In this document: piece after piece, positions 1-9,566 of the stretch | Layout of the letters: each line of letters begins with the position of its first letter | Numbering within the stretch: position 1 is the first letter of the stretch | Translations under genes and position numbers: made by a program | Notes under the pieces: generated by a model | Seen by the model: only the letters and a program-made list of their open reading frames with translations | What the model was told of the DNA's origin: nothing | Database searches by the model: none | NCBI GenBank assembly: GCA_036939975.1 | Contig: JALLPB010000060.1 | Coordinates: 1 to 26,607, forward strand | Direction of reading: 5' to 3' | Length of the DNA stretch: 26,607 bases | Source of the DNA: Cyclostephanos tholiformis | Lineage: Eukaryota > Bacillariophyta > Thalassiosirophyceae > Thalassiosirales > Thalassiosiraceae

Positions 1-106
1 GGGTTGATGGACAGTGCAAGGAATGCGGGGTGGCGATAAAAATTCAAAGAGAGGGGGGTGGGGCGAGGGACGATACGAGACAAGTAAGTGTCGGGACCGG
101 ACTCAC

Positions 107-616
107 TTGTCGACGAGGAGGCAACGCAAGGAGATTTCAGCCAACAAGGCGATGTGCGCCACGAGGAAGGCGCGGACGAAGAAACACAATGACAACGAGT
201 CACTGGAAGGGTGGGTAAGAGGGGGAGGGAGGGATGTGTTGCGTGGGGGAGGGGCGAGGCCAAAGAAGATTAGGTATGAGGGGGGCGAGGGGGAGAGGCC
301 AAAGAAAAGAGGAACGAGGGGGTGAGGCCAAAGAAGAGGATGGCTGAAGAAGTGGATCGAGGGGAGCCGATTGATTGATGCTAATAAGCGAGCGTTAAGG
401 AGTAAATTTCATAGTCAATAATCGAGTTATTAATGTGATAAGTTGAATCCTTAATATTACGAAGTACTAAAAAGTTACGAAAAACACTGTAGCAGAACCT
501 TAGATAATAAAAGGGTTCCGGTTGGATCCCAATAAAACCAAGCGCACATATCATCCCCCCTAATGTGGGGGGGGCGTCTGTATGCTTACTTGGTGCGTGC
601 CAGCACCACCAGCCAT
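107..616 (-). CDS. 5' part of a leftward gene (at least two candidate exons, runs off window)
   Basis: On the minus strand an ATG at 616-614 opens a 9-codon exon (MAGGAGTHQ) that ends at a clean GTAAGC donor (589-584). A second candidate exon, 202-107, has a pyrimidine-rich stretch ending in TTCCAG before it and a GTGAGT donor (106-101) after it. It reads hydrophobically (DSLSLCFFVRAFLVAHIALL and onward, then CLLVDK), which suggests a membrane segment. The phases of the two exons do not match directly, so an intermediate exon or another start must exist. The ATG lies 276 bp from the divergent COX15 start, a normal arrangement for a compact genome. No family was recognised. The splice signals are seen; the gene model is inference. 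Confidence 0.35.
258..335. repeat. Imperfect purine-rich short tandem repeat
   Basis: The motif GGCCAAAGAA occurs at 258-267, 297-306 and 326-335, separated by G-rich spacers. On the minus strand it is a pyrimidine-rich tract just upstream of the candidate acceptor at 203-204, so it probably lies in an intron of the leftward gene. The plus-strand reading frames across it are low complexity and are not believed to be genes. Confidence 0.5.
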
Positions 617-892
617 GTTAGGGGCAAAAGCCGCTCCACGCCATGGTTACAGTGAACACGGAAAAAGTTTTTGTGCGAGAGGAATATTTGGCGGGAACAA
701 CAATTCCAAAAAATTACTTAGGTAGGTTTTTTCGTGAAACAACCAAAACAAAAAAAACACACATGAGCAAAATTTCGTCTGAGCCGCTGCGTCATCTGCA
801 GTCTGCGGCTTCCGTCCATCTTTTTCCCTTTCTCTCGATATATCAACTACTACTCTCGAATACACACAAGTAATTCACCTATTGCCTCGACC
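617..892. promoter_or_regulatory. Divergent intergenic region, probable bidirectional promoter and 5' leaders
   Basis: This 276-bp stretch separates the start of the leftward gene (616) from the COX15 ATG (893). It contains A-rich runs around 735-760 and pyrimidine-rich sequence around 815-840. No firm TATA box is visible. The part from 767 to 892 is open in the COX15 frame without an ATG (see findings). Confidence 0.4.
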
Positions 893-1343
893 ATGACCCC
901 GGCGCCCGCCGCCGCGACCGCCCTAACTTCCATCAACGTCCATGGGGGCCGTGGATTGCCCCTCCTCACGTCGCCCATGCTCAACCCCCACGCTCCCGCG
1001 GGGAGGTGGATACTCGCCACTGCCGGTCTCGTCCTCGGGATGGTACACGTCGGGGGCGTGACTCGATTGACCAAGTCGGGACTGAGCATGACCGATTGGA
1101 GGCCGCACTTGGAGGTCCCACCAATGAACGACGACGAGTGGAATGACGAATTCGACAGGTACAAGTCGTTTCCTGAGTACGGACAGCGCACGTCGATGAC
1201 GCTCGACGAATTCAAGTACATATATTACTGGGAGTGGGGACATCGGATGATGGGACGATTCGTGGGCGTGGTCTTCGGGGGGGGGTGGGCGTACTACACC
1301 TGGTTGCATCGACCGAAATTACATACCGCGATGTCCGCCGCGA

Positions 1344-1380
<37 letters not shown>

Positions 1381-2377
1381 GGCGACGTCCATCCTACTGC
1401 CGAGGAACGCGTTATCGGCCATCCCCCCCGGATATCAATCCCGATTGGCCCTGCTCTTCGCCATGGGAGGGGCGCAGGGCCTCGTGGGATGGTGGATGGT
1501 AAAGTCGGGATTGGGCGACGACAGGCGCGACGATCGGCACGAGATACGCGTTAGTCCGTACAGGCTCGCGGCGCACCTCGGTATGGCCGTGGGGACGTAC
1601 TCGATGCTGCTATGGACGGGCCTGGGCGCCCTGTCCTACCCCGTGGATCGCTACGCGTCCATCGCACCCGTGGTCGAGACGACGACGATGGCGACCGCCG
1701 CCGACAGATTTGCGCCCTCGATGCTCCGGCGCTACGCGGCGAATCTATCCCCCGACGCGCTCCGACACGCGCGCGTGACTCGGGCGGGGGTGATGACCAC
1801 CGTCGGACTCACCGGCCTTACCATCCTCTCCGGCGCGTTCGTCGCGGGGAACGACGCCGGGAACGCGTACAATACCTACCCCCTCATGGACGGCAGATGG
1901 ATACCGTGGGACGACATGCTCGATCCGGGAAAGGTGCCGATTTGGCGAAACGCCTTCGAGACCACCGCGACGGTGCAGTGGAATCATCGCGTCCTGGGCA
2001 CGTGCACGGCCCTTAGCGCGCTTGGTGCGGCGGGATATGGCCTCCTCGCTTGTAATCGAGGAGGACGCGGCACCACGCCTCAGGTACGACGGGGACTCGT
2101 GGCGATGGGCGCGGCCGCCACTGGACAAATGTCGTTGGGGATCGCGACGCTCCTGAATTACGTCCCCATCGCCCTCGCGGCGAGTCATCAGCTCGGGAGT
2201 CTGGTCGTGTTGACCTGCGGGGTGTATACGGCCCATTCGCTGCGGTACGCCGGCAAGGGCGCGGCGATGAAGGTCGGCGGCGAAGCCGTACAGAGTTTGG
2301 CAGGTGGCAGTAGCGGCGGACGGCTGATGCATAAAGGCGCAGCTGTTATGTCAAGGATGTCCAATATGAAGATATAA
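893..2377 (+). CDS. COX15: Heme A synthase, COX15/CtaA family
   Basis: This 494-residue protein is recognised as heme A synthase, which oxidises the C8 methyl group of heme O to a formyl group to make heme A for cytochrome c oxidase; in eukaryotes it sits in the mitochondrial inner membrane. Family signatures in order are GGVTRLTKSGLSMTDW, EWGHRMMGR, GWWMVKSGL, SPYRLAAHLG, AFVAGNDAGNAYNTYPLMDG, TATVQWNHRVLG and ALAASHQLGS. Conserved histidines fall at about residues 117, 228, 365 and 432, the expected heme ligands. Several hydrophobic segments are present. The protein is longer than usual because of a loop insertion with an eleven-serine run encoded by a TCG microsatellite (1346-1378). No intron is needed. 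The annotated N-terminus is short and not a convincing targeting peptide, so a longer 5' model is possible. The gene is divergent from the leftward gene and convergent with the globin. Confidence 0.95.
1346..1378 (+). repeat. TCG trinucleotide microsatellite inside COX15
   Basis: Eleven uninterrupted TCG codons encode a serine run in a loop between predicted membrane segments of COX15. The repeat is in frame, so changes in repeat number would alter loop length without breaking the gene. Confidence 0.9.
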
Positions 2378-2700
2378 AAATGACTTTTAGAAAAGATTCG
2401 AATAATGGTAGGACTCGCCTGAAAATATGCGATCAACATGCATGGCGCAGCCAACCGCTATTGTGTGATGGATGATGAATCATGTGTGCCTTCTCTTCAC
2501 TTTAGGTTAGTTATTTATCTGAAGAGGGAAATAATTGGATCGAATAAAAGTAAGGAGACGTTTCCTTGATTTGTAGCGAACTGAGAATAGTTGTAAGATT
2601 AGTTTATCTTATCCCGAGGTCAACACTTGATTAGTTACACACCTAAAATCTTTCGACTAAGTACACATGATCAGCGCATGTTACCTGATCAAAGGAAATA
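2378..2700. other. Convergent intergenic region
   Basis: This 323-bp AT-richer stretch lies between the stop codons of COX15 and the globin. It should hold both 3' untranslated regions and polyadenylation sites. AATAAAA-type sequence occurs near 2543. No gene is seen. Confidence 0.5.
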
Positions 2701-3132
2701 CTACTCAGAAGACTTCTTCTCCTCACCCGCATTTATCATCGTACTGCTAAGCACGGTATACACTATTGTCCAGGCTTCCTTGTGCGCCTCATCCCAACTG
2801 TCCCCGAGACCCTTGGCCAATGTATCTAAAAGTGCCACGCCAACTGTCGCGTACATGGGGGGCGTAACCTCGAAATAGGTGGCATGTCGGCGGCCGAGAC
2901 CCTCTACCTTGGGAACTAACTCCTCTAGATTCGTAAGTCCTTCCACCGCAAATGAGATCATCCTCATTAACTTCTTCTTCTGGTCGGCCATTTCATCGGG
3001 GAAGAGTGGACGGAGCGCAGGGTCGAGATCGAAGAGCTTGTCGTAAAAGAGGTCGGCTGCGACATCGGCGATTGGAACGACCTTCGCCCAGCTCGACTGA
3101 ACAAGCATGAGTTGTTCTGGAGTAAGCGCCAT
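2701..3132 (-). CDS. Single-domain globin
   Basis: The 143-residue product is a complete 3/3 globin with no added reductase domain or signal peptide. Landmarks are Trp15 in helix A (SSWAKVVPIA), Phe44 at CD1 (LRPLFPDEM), a Gln51 that aligns with the distal E7 glutamine of flavohemoglobin-like globins (ADQKKKLMRMI), the proximal F8 histidine His83 (EGLGRRHATYF) and a typical C-terminal H helix (EAWTIVYTVLSSTM). The combination fits the flavohemoglobin-related single-domain globins, which bind O2 and NO. Actual ligand and role cannot be read from sequence. It is intronless, starts at the only reasonable ATG, and an AT-rich TATA-like stretch (about 3182-3211) lies upstream. It is convergent with COX15. 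Confidence 0.93.
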   Translation of the reverse strand: MALTPEQLMLVQSSWAKVVPIADVAADLFYDKLFDLDPALRPLFPDEMADQKKKLMRMISFAVEGLTNLEELVPKVEGLGRRHATYFEVTPPMYATVGVALLDTLAKGLGDSWDEAHKEAWTIVYTVLSSTMINAGEEKKSSE

Positions 3133-3684
3133 GTTGGGTGAATTTGTGTCTCGAGATTTTTAGAGAGGTTACTCTTGATGAATATTATAGGGCCACATAA
3201 TATATATATCTATGTGTGAGGTGAAACAACAAGAGAGAGATTCAATATTATTTATTCCATTGCAGAGTCTCCAAAACTTGCCTCCGGCAGAAGGAAGAAG
3301 TGAACCTACCTACGCAGGCAGGTGGTCTTTATGATGTGGTGGTCATGGCTTGATAACCCTATCTAACCGAAGTCTTGTAACCTTTACTTTTTGTAATTTA
3401 GTACTATTATCACTTGGGTTTAGGCAGTTTTATGAGTTCCTACAGGTAGATTTGGGCAAATTTATTGACATATATTCCCTTTTAATGAGGTTGAGGGAAA
3501 GGGCAGAATTTTGACCTAAGGCAAGCCATGAATGCAGACTTAGTGCTTTTGACCTCTATTTAATATTTTTGTATTTATGTTTTTATGTACTATGTACTAT
3601 GTTACAAAGCAATGGAGTACCATAATATGATATTACAATAAATATTATGCTGCAAGGCAAATAAAAATACGAAAGAAGTTGAAT
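3133..3684. other. Globin upstream region and AT-rich spacer without a gene
   Basis: The first approx. 100 bp include TATA-like sequence (ATAATATATATATC at 3198-3211) in position to serve the minus-strand globin. The rest is AT-rich. CTATGTACTATG-type short repetition occurs near 3590-3601. No coding region is supported. Confidence 0.5.
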
Positions 3685-4750
3685 CTATTCATCATCGTTG
3701 TCATCGTCGTCCTCCACAGCAAAGAGCATTGTTGACAAGAGAAGGAGGAGGTGGGCAATTGGTGTGACTGTGACCCCCCAACCCCAATCCAGACGGTCCA
3801 CCATTACGGAATGACGGATCGTCATCATCATTGACATCGTCTGTCCTCCTCCTCCCGCCACCAGCTCCCCCTGCCCACAATGCCCTCTCGCGCGTGAGCA
3901 ACGTCGACAACGTCATCCGATCCTTCCCGACCCAACCACGTTGAATGTCCAATTTAACGCCTCGTACCATCTTAGTACCTGCTGAAGGGCGATCGCGTTC
4001 GTTATGGCGAACGCCACGGCCTCAAGCAACAACGATCCGGCGCTTGCGTACAGCAATGCCCCGTCGTCCCTCCCCCCCCATTTCCCGCATCCTTCCCGTC
4101 CACGTTCTGTTGTTGTCCATCATTCCCGTCCCCCGAGGATGGCAGATGACGCTAGCTTGGAGGCGACAAGGCGATCAAACTCCCTCTGCTCTGCACTAGC
4201 AAGATGATGCAAGACAACTCGTACGTTGACGCCGTCGTCGTTGTCCCTCCCCCGATCCCCCGGATGCCGTTGTCGTCGTCATCGTCGTCGTGATCCTCGT
4301 CGTCGTAATCCTCGCAATGCAGGTGGTAGCATCTGGCCAAGCCTCCTCCCCCCACGTCATTGTCCGCATTTGGCCTGGCGAATTCGACTAGATCCGGATA
4401 TTGGCTCGGGTCGATGTCGGAGTTGTCACCTTCGTTGTCAGTTTCAGAGGTGTCGGTCTCTTCGCATGTGGTTAGGTTGACACAACATGGGGCAGACATT
4501 AGATAATACTCAATGAAATAATTAAACGACAAAAAAAACTCACCTTACCGTCTACGGTACCTGACAACTAAGTCTTCGAGTTCACACGAGCTGGCGTATT
4601 GTTGGAAGTTGCAATGAAAATTGTATTCATTGCGGCTGCAGAAGTACTTGAAGCGGACCTGGCCGATGTAATTTAATTCGTTTCGCTCGATGTCAACCTT
4701 GCATATTTATCATTTTTCCCCCGGGGCTTCAAGGGTGGGGTATTGGCCAT
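3685..4750 (-). CDS. Unrecognised minus-strand gene or gene remnant, model unresolved
   Basis: Several protein-like stretches lie in order on the minus strand. An ATG at 4750 opens MANTPPLKPRGKNDKYA. A frame change near 4697 leads into VDIERNELNYIGQVRFKYFC and further Cys-containing sequence, ending at a GTAAGG donor (4548-4543). Next comes an acidic region (4532-4152; SDIDPSQYPDLVEFARP, then an Asp/Glu run). The frame open from 4119 to 3916 encodes a hydrophobic stretch (ALLYASAGSLLLEAVAFAIT) that could cross a membrane. A last frame ends in FAVEDDDDNDDE with a stop at 3687-3685. Splice sites joining all of these in phase were not found, so it may be a multi-exon gene with a sequencing indel or a decaying gene. 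No family was recognised. Confidence 0.4.
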
Positions 4751-5160
4751 GGTCGACTGGATCAGCCCGGCTGATATTGTGTTGTTGTTGTTAGTTCTTT
4801 TCTGGCATGAGAGAGCACACCACAATGATGTAGTCAACCGGGAATGGATCTTTTTTTCTTAAGGATATTTTAATTGTGTATGTGTAGCCTGGTACATGCC
4901 TAACCCTCCACTCATACCAAGATAATGTGCAGCGATATTGCATGCGATCACATTTGTCACATGCGATCGCAAACCTGAATAAACTCTATTAGATACAACT
5001 GTCTGAATGTCTGAAAAATAAGAGTTTCCCTGGCAGGACTAAAAACGTGTTTCTTCACAACAGTCACAAGCGGATTTTTTGTAGAAATTATTTTAGCTAT
5101 TTTTGCACAAAAAAGAAATGAAAAGAGGGACTGAAAAAGACAGTCTGACGTGTTTCTTCC
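4751..5160. other. Spacer without a recognisable gene
   Basis: This is AT-rich non-coding sequence at the border between the CpG-rich island and the CpG-poor repeat region. GTTGTTGTTG occurs near 4780. No feature is supported. Confidence 0.5.
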
Positions 5161-5533
5161 TGCACAGGCATTATAGTGTTATGGTGGACCCATATGCTCA
5201 TTCATAGCATATCAAGGTGTTAAAGCCCTCCCTTACTTATGATGAGGATGTGGGATGCAGTCCACAGGGGTTTGAGCCTCAACAAAATTACATCATCACT
5301 CGGGCTGGGGTGTACCCCAATATCCCCGAAAATCCACCCCCCACCTGCACAGGCATTACAGTGTGAGGGTGGACCCATACGCCCATCCACAGCATATCAA
5401 GGTGTTAAAACTCTTTGCATACATCCAATATGGATGTGTGATGCAGTCTGAAGCTTATGTCAACCACAGCCATGACATTACAACATCACTCAGGCTCAGG
5501 TCTCCCCTATTTCCCAAAAATCCACCCCCAACC
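5161..5533. repeat. Two-copy tandem duplication, unit about 185 bp
   Basis: Both units start with TGCACAGGCATTA (5161 and 5346) and end with an AAATCCACCCCC-type tract (about 5331-5345 and 5517-5533). Shared blocks include GGTGGACCCATA and CATATCAAGGTGTTAAA. The units differ by scattered substitutions and short indels, so the duplication is not recent. The small reading frame across unit 1 and unit 2 is not thought to be a gene. Confidence 0.8.
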
Positions 5534-5909
5534 TACAAGTAAAGGTGCCTAAATATGCTATAAACTTGCTAGTATTAGCATCAAAACTCATGAAACATTG
5601 TTCATAATACTTTATTCAACCAACTGTATGATTATTGGTTTGTCTGGGGACATAGAATATGAACCAGAAGCCAGTAAACTGCCAGTCATGGGTCAGTCAC
5701 TAGTGACTTCTAGGAGTGCAACTCTGGGACACCTGTTGGTCATGAAGGGGTCAATTTTTTTCAACAAAACTTTATGGTCACCATCAGGTGAGTAAATTGA
5801 ACATGTCTAAACATTTTTGGGGTCAAACATGGCATTTGAAATCTTGGCAAATCTTCCGAGTCCTATCACCGGATGTGGACTGGGTACATGATGGCATTTG
5901 AATGGGAAG

Positions 5910-6843
5910 TCAAGGCAGTCACCTGCAGAGAGTGTGGGAAGTTGATGCGGGCGAGCCCCCTCAACTGCCACCTGGTAGATGTGCAAGTCTATCAGTAGGT
6001 AGTAGAAGACCAAGAGCCCATGATACATCAGGAACGCAGGAATTAGGATCGCAAATACCCATGCTCCTAACCCCAGTGCATGGGCATGGGGGAGCTATGC
6101 AGTGGGTGGATGATGCAATGGTACTTTTGGGATGTACACCCCAAAGATTTCATTGTGCTTCCAAACAAGAGTAAGTACTCTCAATGCAAGCACTGTGGCA
6201 TGCAATGCAATCCCTTCAACCCCACGCACATCAACACCAAGGAGTGTCATGCTGGCAGGGAGTGGTTGCACCAGCATAACATGGCAGTGCACTTGGCACT
6301 TGCATTGCGCCAGCAATTCACAGTGGATGGGGTTGTGCTGGAATGAGTCAAGGACTTTCACTACTGTGGCCACCTACTCACATAGGACAATGATGATGTT
6401 CAGGTGGTATGCACCCAACTCCACAAAGCTCAGGCAACCTGGACATGGGTTGGGCAAGTATTATGCATGGAAAACGCAATGCTGTGGGTAAGTGCTAAAT
6501 TTTATCAGGCAATGGTTCAATCTGTCCTCTTGTACAGAAGCAAGACGTAGGTCCTCAGTAAGTCCATACTGGCATGGCTTGAGAGATTTCATCTCCATGT
6601 GGCATACAAGATGGCAAAGCAACACGTGCCATGTTGAGGGAGAAGACCAACAATGGTAGAGGAGTGCAGGATGCACACCATCCAGCACTACATAAACAAG
6701 GTCCGGCAGACAATCATGGCATATGTGGTGAACTTCAGCATCATCACCAAATGCAGAGAGTCTGAATGCAGGCATGGTTTAGTGCCACAGCAGTGGTGGT
6801 GGGAGCAACAGATGTGCTTGGATGTGAACAAAGCAGGTTGATA
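5910..6843 (+). pseudogene. Decayed C-terminal part of a LINE-type reverse transcriptase ORF
   Basis: One continuous reading frame, interrupted by about eight stop codons but with no obvious frameshift, matches the C-terminal region of non-LTR retrotransposon polyproteins known from algae and oomycetes. In order: a zinc-finger-like CRECGKLMRASPLNCHL, a second finger around GWMMQWYFWDVHP, a third (CKHCGMQCNP, THINTKECHAG), then the conserved tail AKFYQAMVQSVLLYRSKT, LERFHLHVAYKMAKQH, EECRMHTIQHYINKVRQTI and a terminal tryptophan-rich WWWEQQMCLD. The upstream RT palm and endonuclease domains are absent, consistent with the 5' truncation common in LINE copies. Several stops look like transitions from CGA or TGG codons. 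It cannot make a functional protein. Confidence 0.8.
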
Positions 6844-8308
6844 GCCATGCTGCTTTACACTGGAGCTGCATGGGGCATTGGGGATGGAGCATTGCAGAGG
6901 CAAAAGGAGTGGTAGTTGCAAATCAAATGTCATGAGTGATGTCTCAATCCAACGGACCAACCCCTTGAGAGTGGAGAACATGTGGTGGGCAGGAACTATG
7001 AGGTGAACTGTGTGGCCACATATAACTATTAATTCTAGTAAGCAAATGGCCAGAAAGTGTGGTAGAAGCCAATGTGGGACAACATTTTACCCCATTAACC
7101 TTGTCCTTAAGGTTAATTTATACCATTTTTCTACAAATGATGAGCTGTGACATCTCAGAAACAGCCACTACACCACAACAACTGCGATAAACTCCACAAC
7201 CATGGTGGCTGAGTGACTTGCCCTTCCAGCGATGTGAATTTAATCAATCCACAAAATCAAATGTGCGGATGACCTGTCCAAGGCATTGGTTGAGGCAGCG
7301 GATGAAGAATTATCATAACAAAGTATAAGTTAAGTAGTTATTAGTTTATTTCTAATGATCTCTATTTTTACGATAACAATGCCTGCCTGCCGACAACAAT
7401 GGTGGCCGAAACAGCATCCATTGTCATCAGCGGGCGACCAAATCATATGATTAGACTGAAACTAATATAATTATTATGCCTACCTGTCAGTTTTAGTTTA
7501 AAATTAGTCTAACTACATTAATATTATATGGTTAGGTCGATGATGAAATCATCAACAATGAACAAATGCACCTTCAATGGGACTCATTTTGGTAGCCGTG
7601 CTGATGCACTGGTGCAATGCTGAGTACATCCCTGATGAAAGGGGTCCAGGTCAAAGCCACTGGATGCCACCTTTGGGCAAGTACTCGTGTCGTATTACCC
7701 TTGTAGATAATGGGGTCACAGCAAAAACAACAACAACAAATGCACCATACTTGTTGGTCATTTTGCTTGCTGTGATGATGTGCCAGTACAATACCAAGTG
7801 AATCGCCCAATGAAGGGGATCCAGGGCTATGACGGAAGCTACTGGTTGACACTTCCGGGAGTTTATTGCAGGCAATCATGGGCAATTGGACATTTTTTTT
7901 GTTTTTTTTTTAGATTTTTCATCATCGACCAGCAGAAAAGCGGTCTCAGATGATGTCAAAGCCCCTAATAATGATAGGGGTATGACACATAAATCAAATG
8001 GAAAAAGAGTTAGGGAAAACAATCTGATACTTAGTTGGGTAGTCTAACATAGCTGATAAAGTTTAACAAAAGATTTTTTAAATTTCATTGAATTGGCTAA
8101 AAGTAGCACATTAATCTCAGTTGTCAGACACAGTAAAAACTCATATAATGTCACATATTACGAGTTATTGTCCCACATTGGCATGCACCACACCAGGTAG
8201 GGGTGGCATGTGTAGCAAGGATTGGTATCCTCTAATATTGTAAATGGCTGTCTCTAGTCTATGTCTCAGTTAACACACACATGTCTTTCCCAATTTTCTC
8301 ATACTGAT
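6844..8308. other. CpG-poor repeat-region spacer without a recognisable gene
   Basis: Only short frames occur (for example 7577-7801), none with recognisable domains. A T-run lies at 7893-7910. The sequence directly downstream of the LINE remnant may include its 3' untranslated part, but no poly-A tail or target duplication was identified. Confidence 0.5.
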
Positions 8309-9554
8309 CCTATTTGGTAATTCCTGCAGGAATCCTCCGGATTCCTGTTTTTTCCATTCCTGTTGCATTTTTTTCACAGGAATCATGATTCCTTTTCTGT
8401 GGTAACTTTTTCAAAACATTATCAGAAAACCTGTCTATATGGGGCTTATGTAGGAAGCTACATAGGAAATCAATTTATTAGACAAAAACTTACCTAGAGT
8501 AAGAAGGAGTAAGATAATACTCTACGTAGACTTACTCTACAATTCTACAATACAAATGGCTGGGGGGGGAGATGTTGAGACAGTGTTGCCAATCATAGGT
8601 TGCAACTTTGTTGTGTCAGATGGCATCAACGTGCTAAATCTTCATATCATGATTGCAATGACAATGACAACAATGATGACATCAACACCACTGCTGTTGC
8701 TGCCACTGTCTTAGTTGCTGCCATTGCCTATGTTGCCACCACTGCCTCTGTTGCTATCACCTCTGCCACTGCCACTACCCCTGCCACTGCCGCCATGACA
8801 CTGTAGCTGCTGCTGTCACAGCCATCGCATCTGTTGCAGCCGTCACAGCCGCTGTCTCTGCCGCCACTTCTGCATCTGTCACCATTCTGTTGGTTGCTTC
8901 CCCCCATCACAATGGCTCTCCGCCACCACCACCATGATGCTGTTGCCAATGCTGGCACTGCCTCTGACAATGCTGTTACTGCCCCACTGCCTCCTCTGTC
9001 ATTGCCATTGACAGACACAGTTTTGCCACTGGCCTGTTGTTGACTGTTGTTTGTTGTCTGCTGTTGTCTTTGCATCCGCCATTGCAATTGTCATTGCCAA
9101 CATGACATCCACCAGTGCTTCCACCATCAATGCAGCCTCCTCTTCCAGTACCCCCACTGCCACTTTGGCAGCTCTCACCTTCAGGCCAGACAGTGCCCAC
9201 AGAGGACAGGGGCAGCAAATGCCATGGTGAAGTCCTGTTGGGGAGAGAGGTTAAACAGGTCTATTTTAGTCCATATTTTACTTAACAAAGAGCCTTTTTA
9301 GTTGCTTGCCATAGCCAGGCAGATTTGGCGGGAATAGGAATCCTGCAGGAGTCCGGAGGAATCTAGAGTAAATACAGGAATTCCTGTCCCGCAGAAAAAA
9401 AACAGGAATTCCTGCGACCCTTTCCAAAACCACATTCCTGTGAAAAATTCCTCCGGAAAACACAGGGAAAAAAGGAAATCCTTAGGAATCCTGTATTTTT
9501 CTATTTTTGAGCCCCCAAAACAGATTGCTGTCAAACAGGTATTACCAAACTAGG
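8309..9554. mobile_element. Non-autonomous DNA transposon candidate with inverted termini
   Basis: The left end (8309, CCTATTTGGTAATTCCTG) matches the reverse complement of the right end (9554 inward, CCTAGTTTGGTAATACCTG) almost base for base. The 12-mer TACTGATCCTAT lies at 8302-8313 and again at 9555-9566, so the element is flanked by a direct duplication of 7-12 bp; its exact length is uncertain because CCTA is shared with the terminus. Subterminal zones (8320-8400 and 9330-9500) are packed with CAGGAATTCCTG-like palindromes, a pattern typical of transposase-binding repeats. The interior (about 8650-9170) is imperfect CTG/CCA-rich simple sequence with no credible transposase. Size and structure suggest a non-autonomous hAT-like or foldback-like element; the superfamily is not established. 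Confidence 0.7.
8650..9170. repeat. Imperfect triplet-rich low-complexity core of the element
   Basis: Short variants of GTTGCTGCCACTG and CTGCCACTGCC recur through this stretch. It keeps reading frames open on both strands, producing Ala/Thr/Val-rich or Gly/Ser/Ala-rich spurious proteins. No protein family is visible, so it is treated as cargo-like simple sequence. Confidence 0.65.
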
Positions 9555-9566
9555 TACTGATCCTAT

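Noticed and set aside
14..325. Plus-strand 103-codon frame in purine-rich sequence
   Set aside because: It is low complexity (Gly/Arg/Lys) across a short tandem repeat. The minus strand has better coding and splice signals.
643..873. Short plus-strand frame upstream of COX15
   Set aside because: It has no domain, an A-rich composition, and overlaps the probable promoter and leader of COX15.
1234..2332. Long open frames in other frames and on the minus strand across COX15
   Set aside because: They are shadows of the GC-rich COX15 gene, rich in Arg and without motifs.
6095..6981. Minus-strand frames across the LINE remnant
   Set aside because: The conserved LINE motifs run on the plus strand, and the minus frames have no recognisable content.
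8600..9301. Several open frames with Ala/Thr/Val or His/Cys-rich products
   Set aside because: They arise from imperfect triplet repeats inside the transposon candidate and lie open on both strands.
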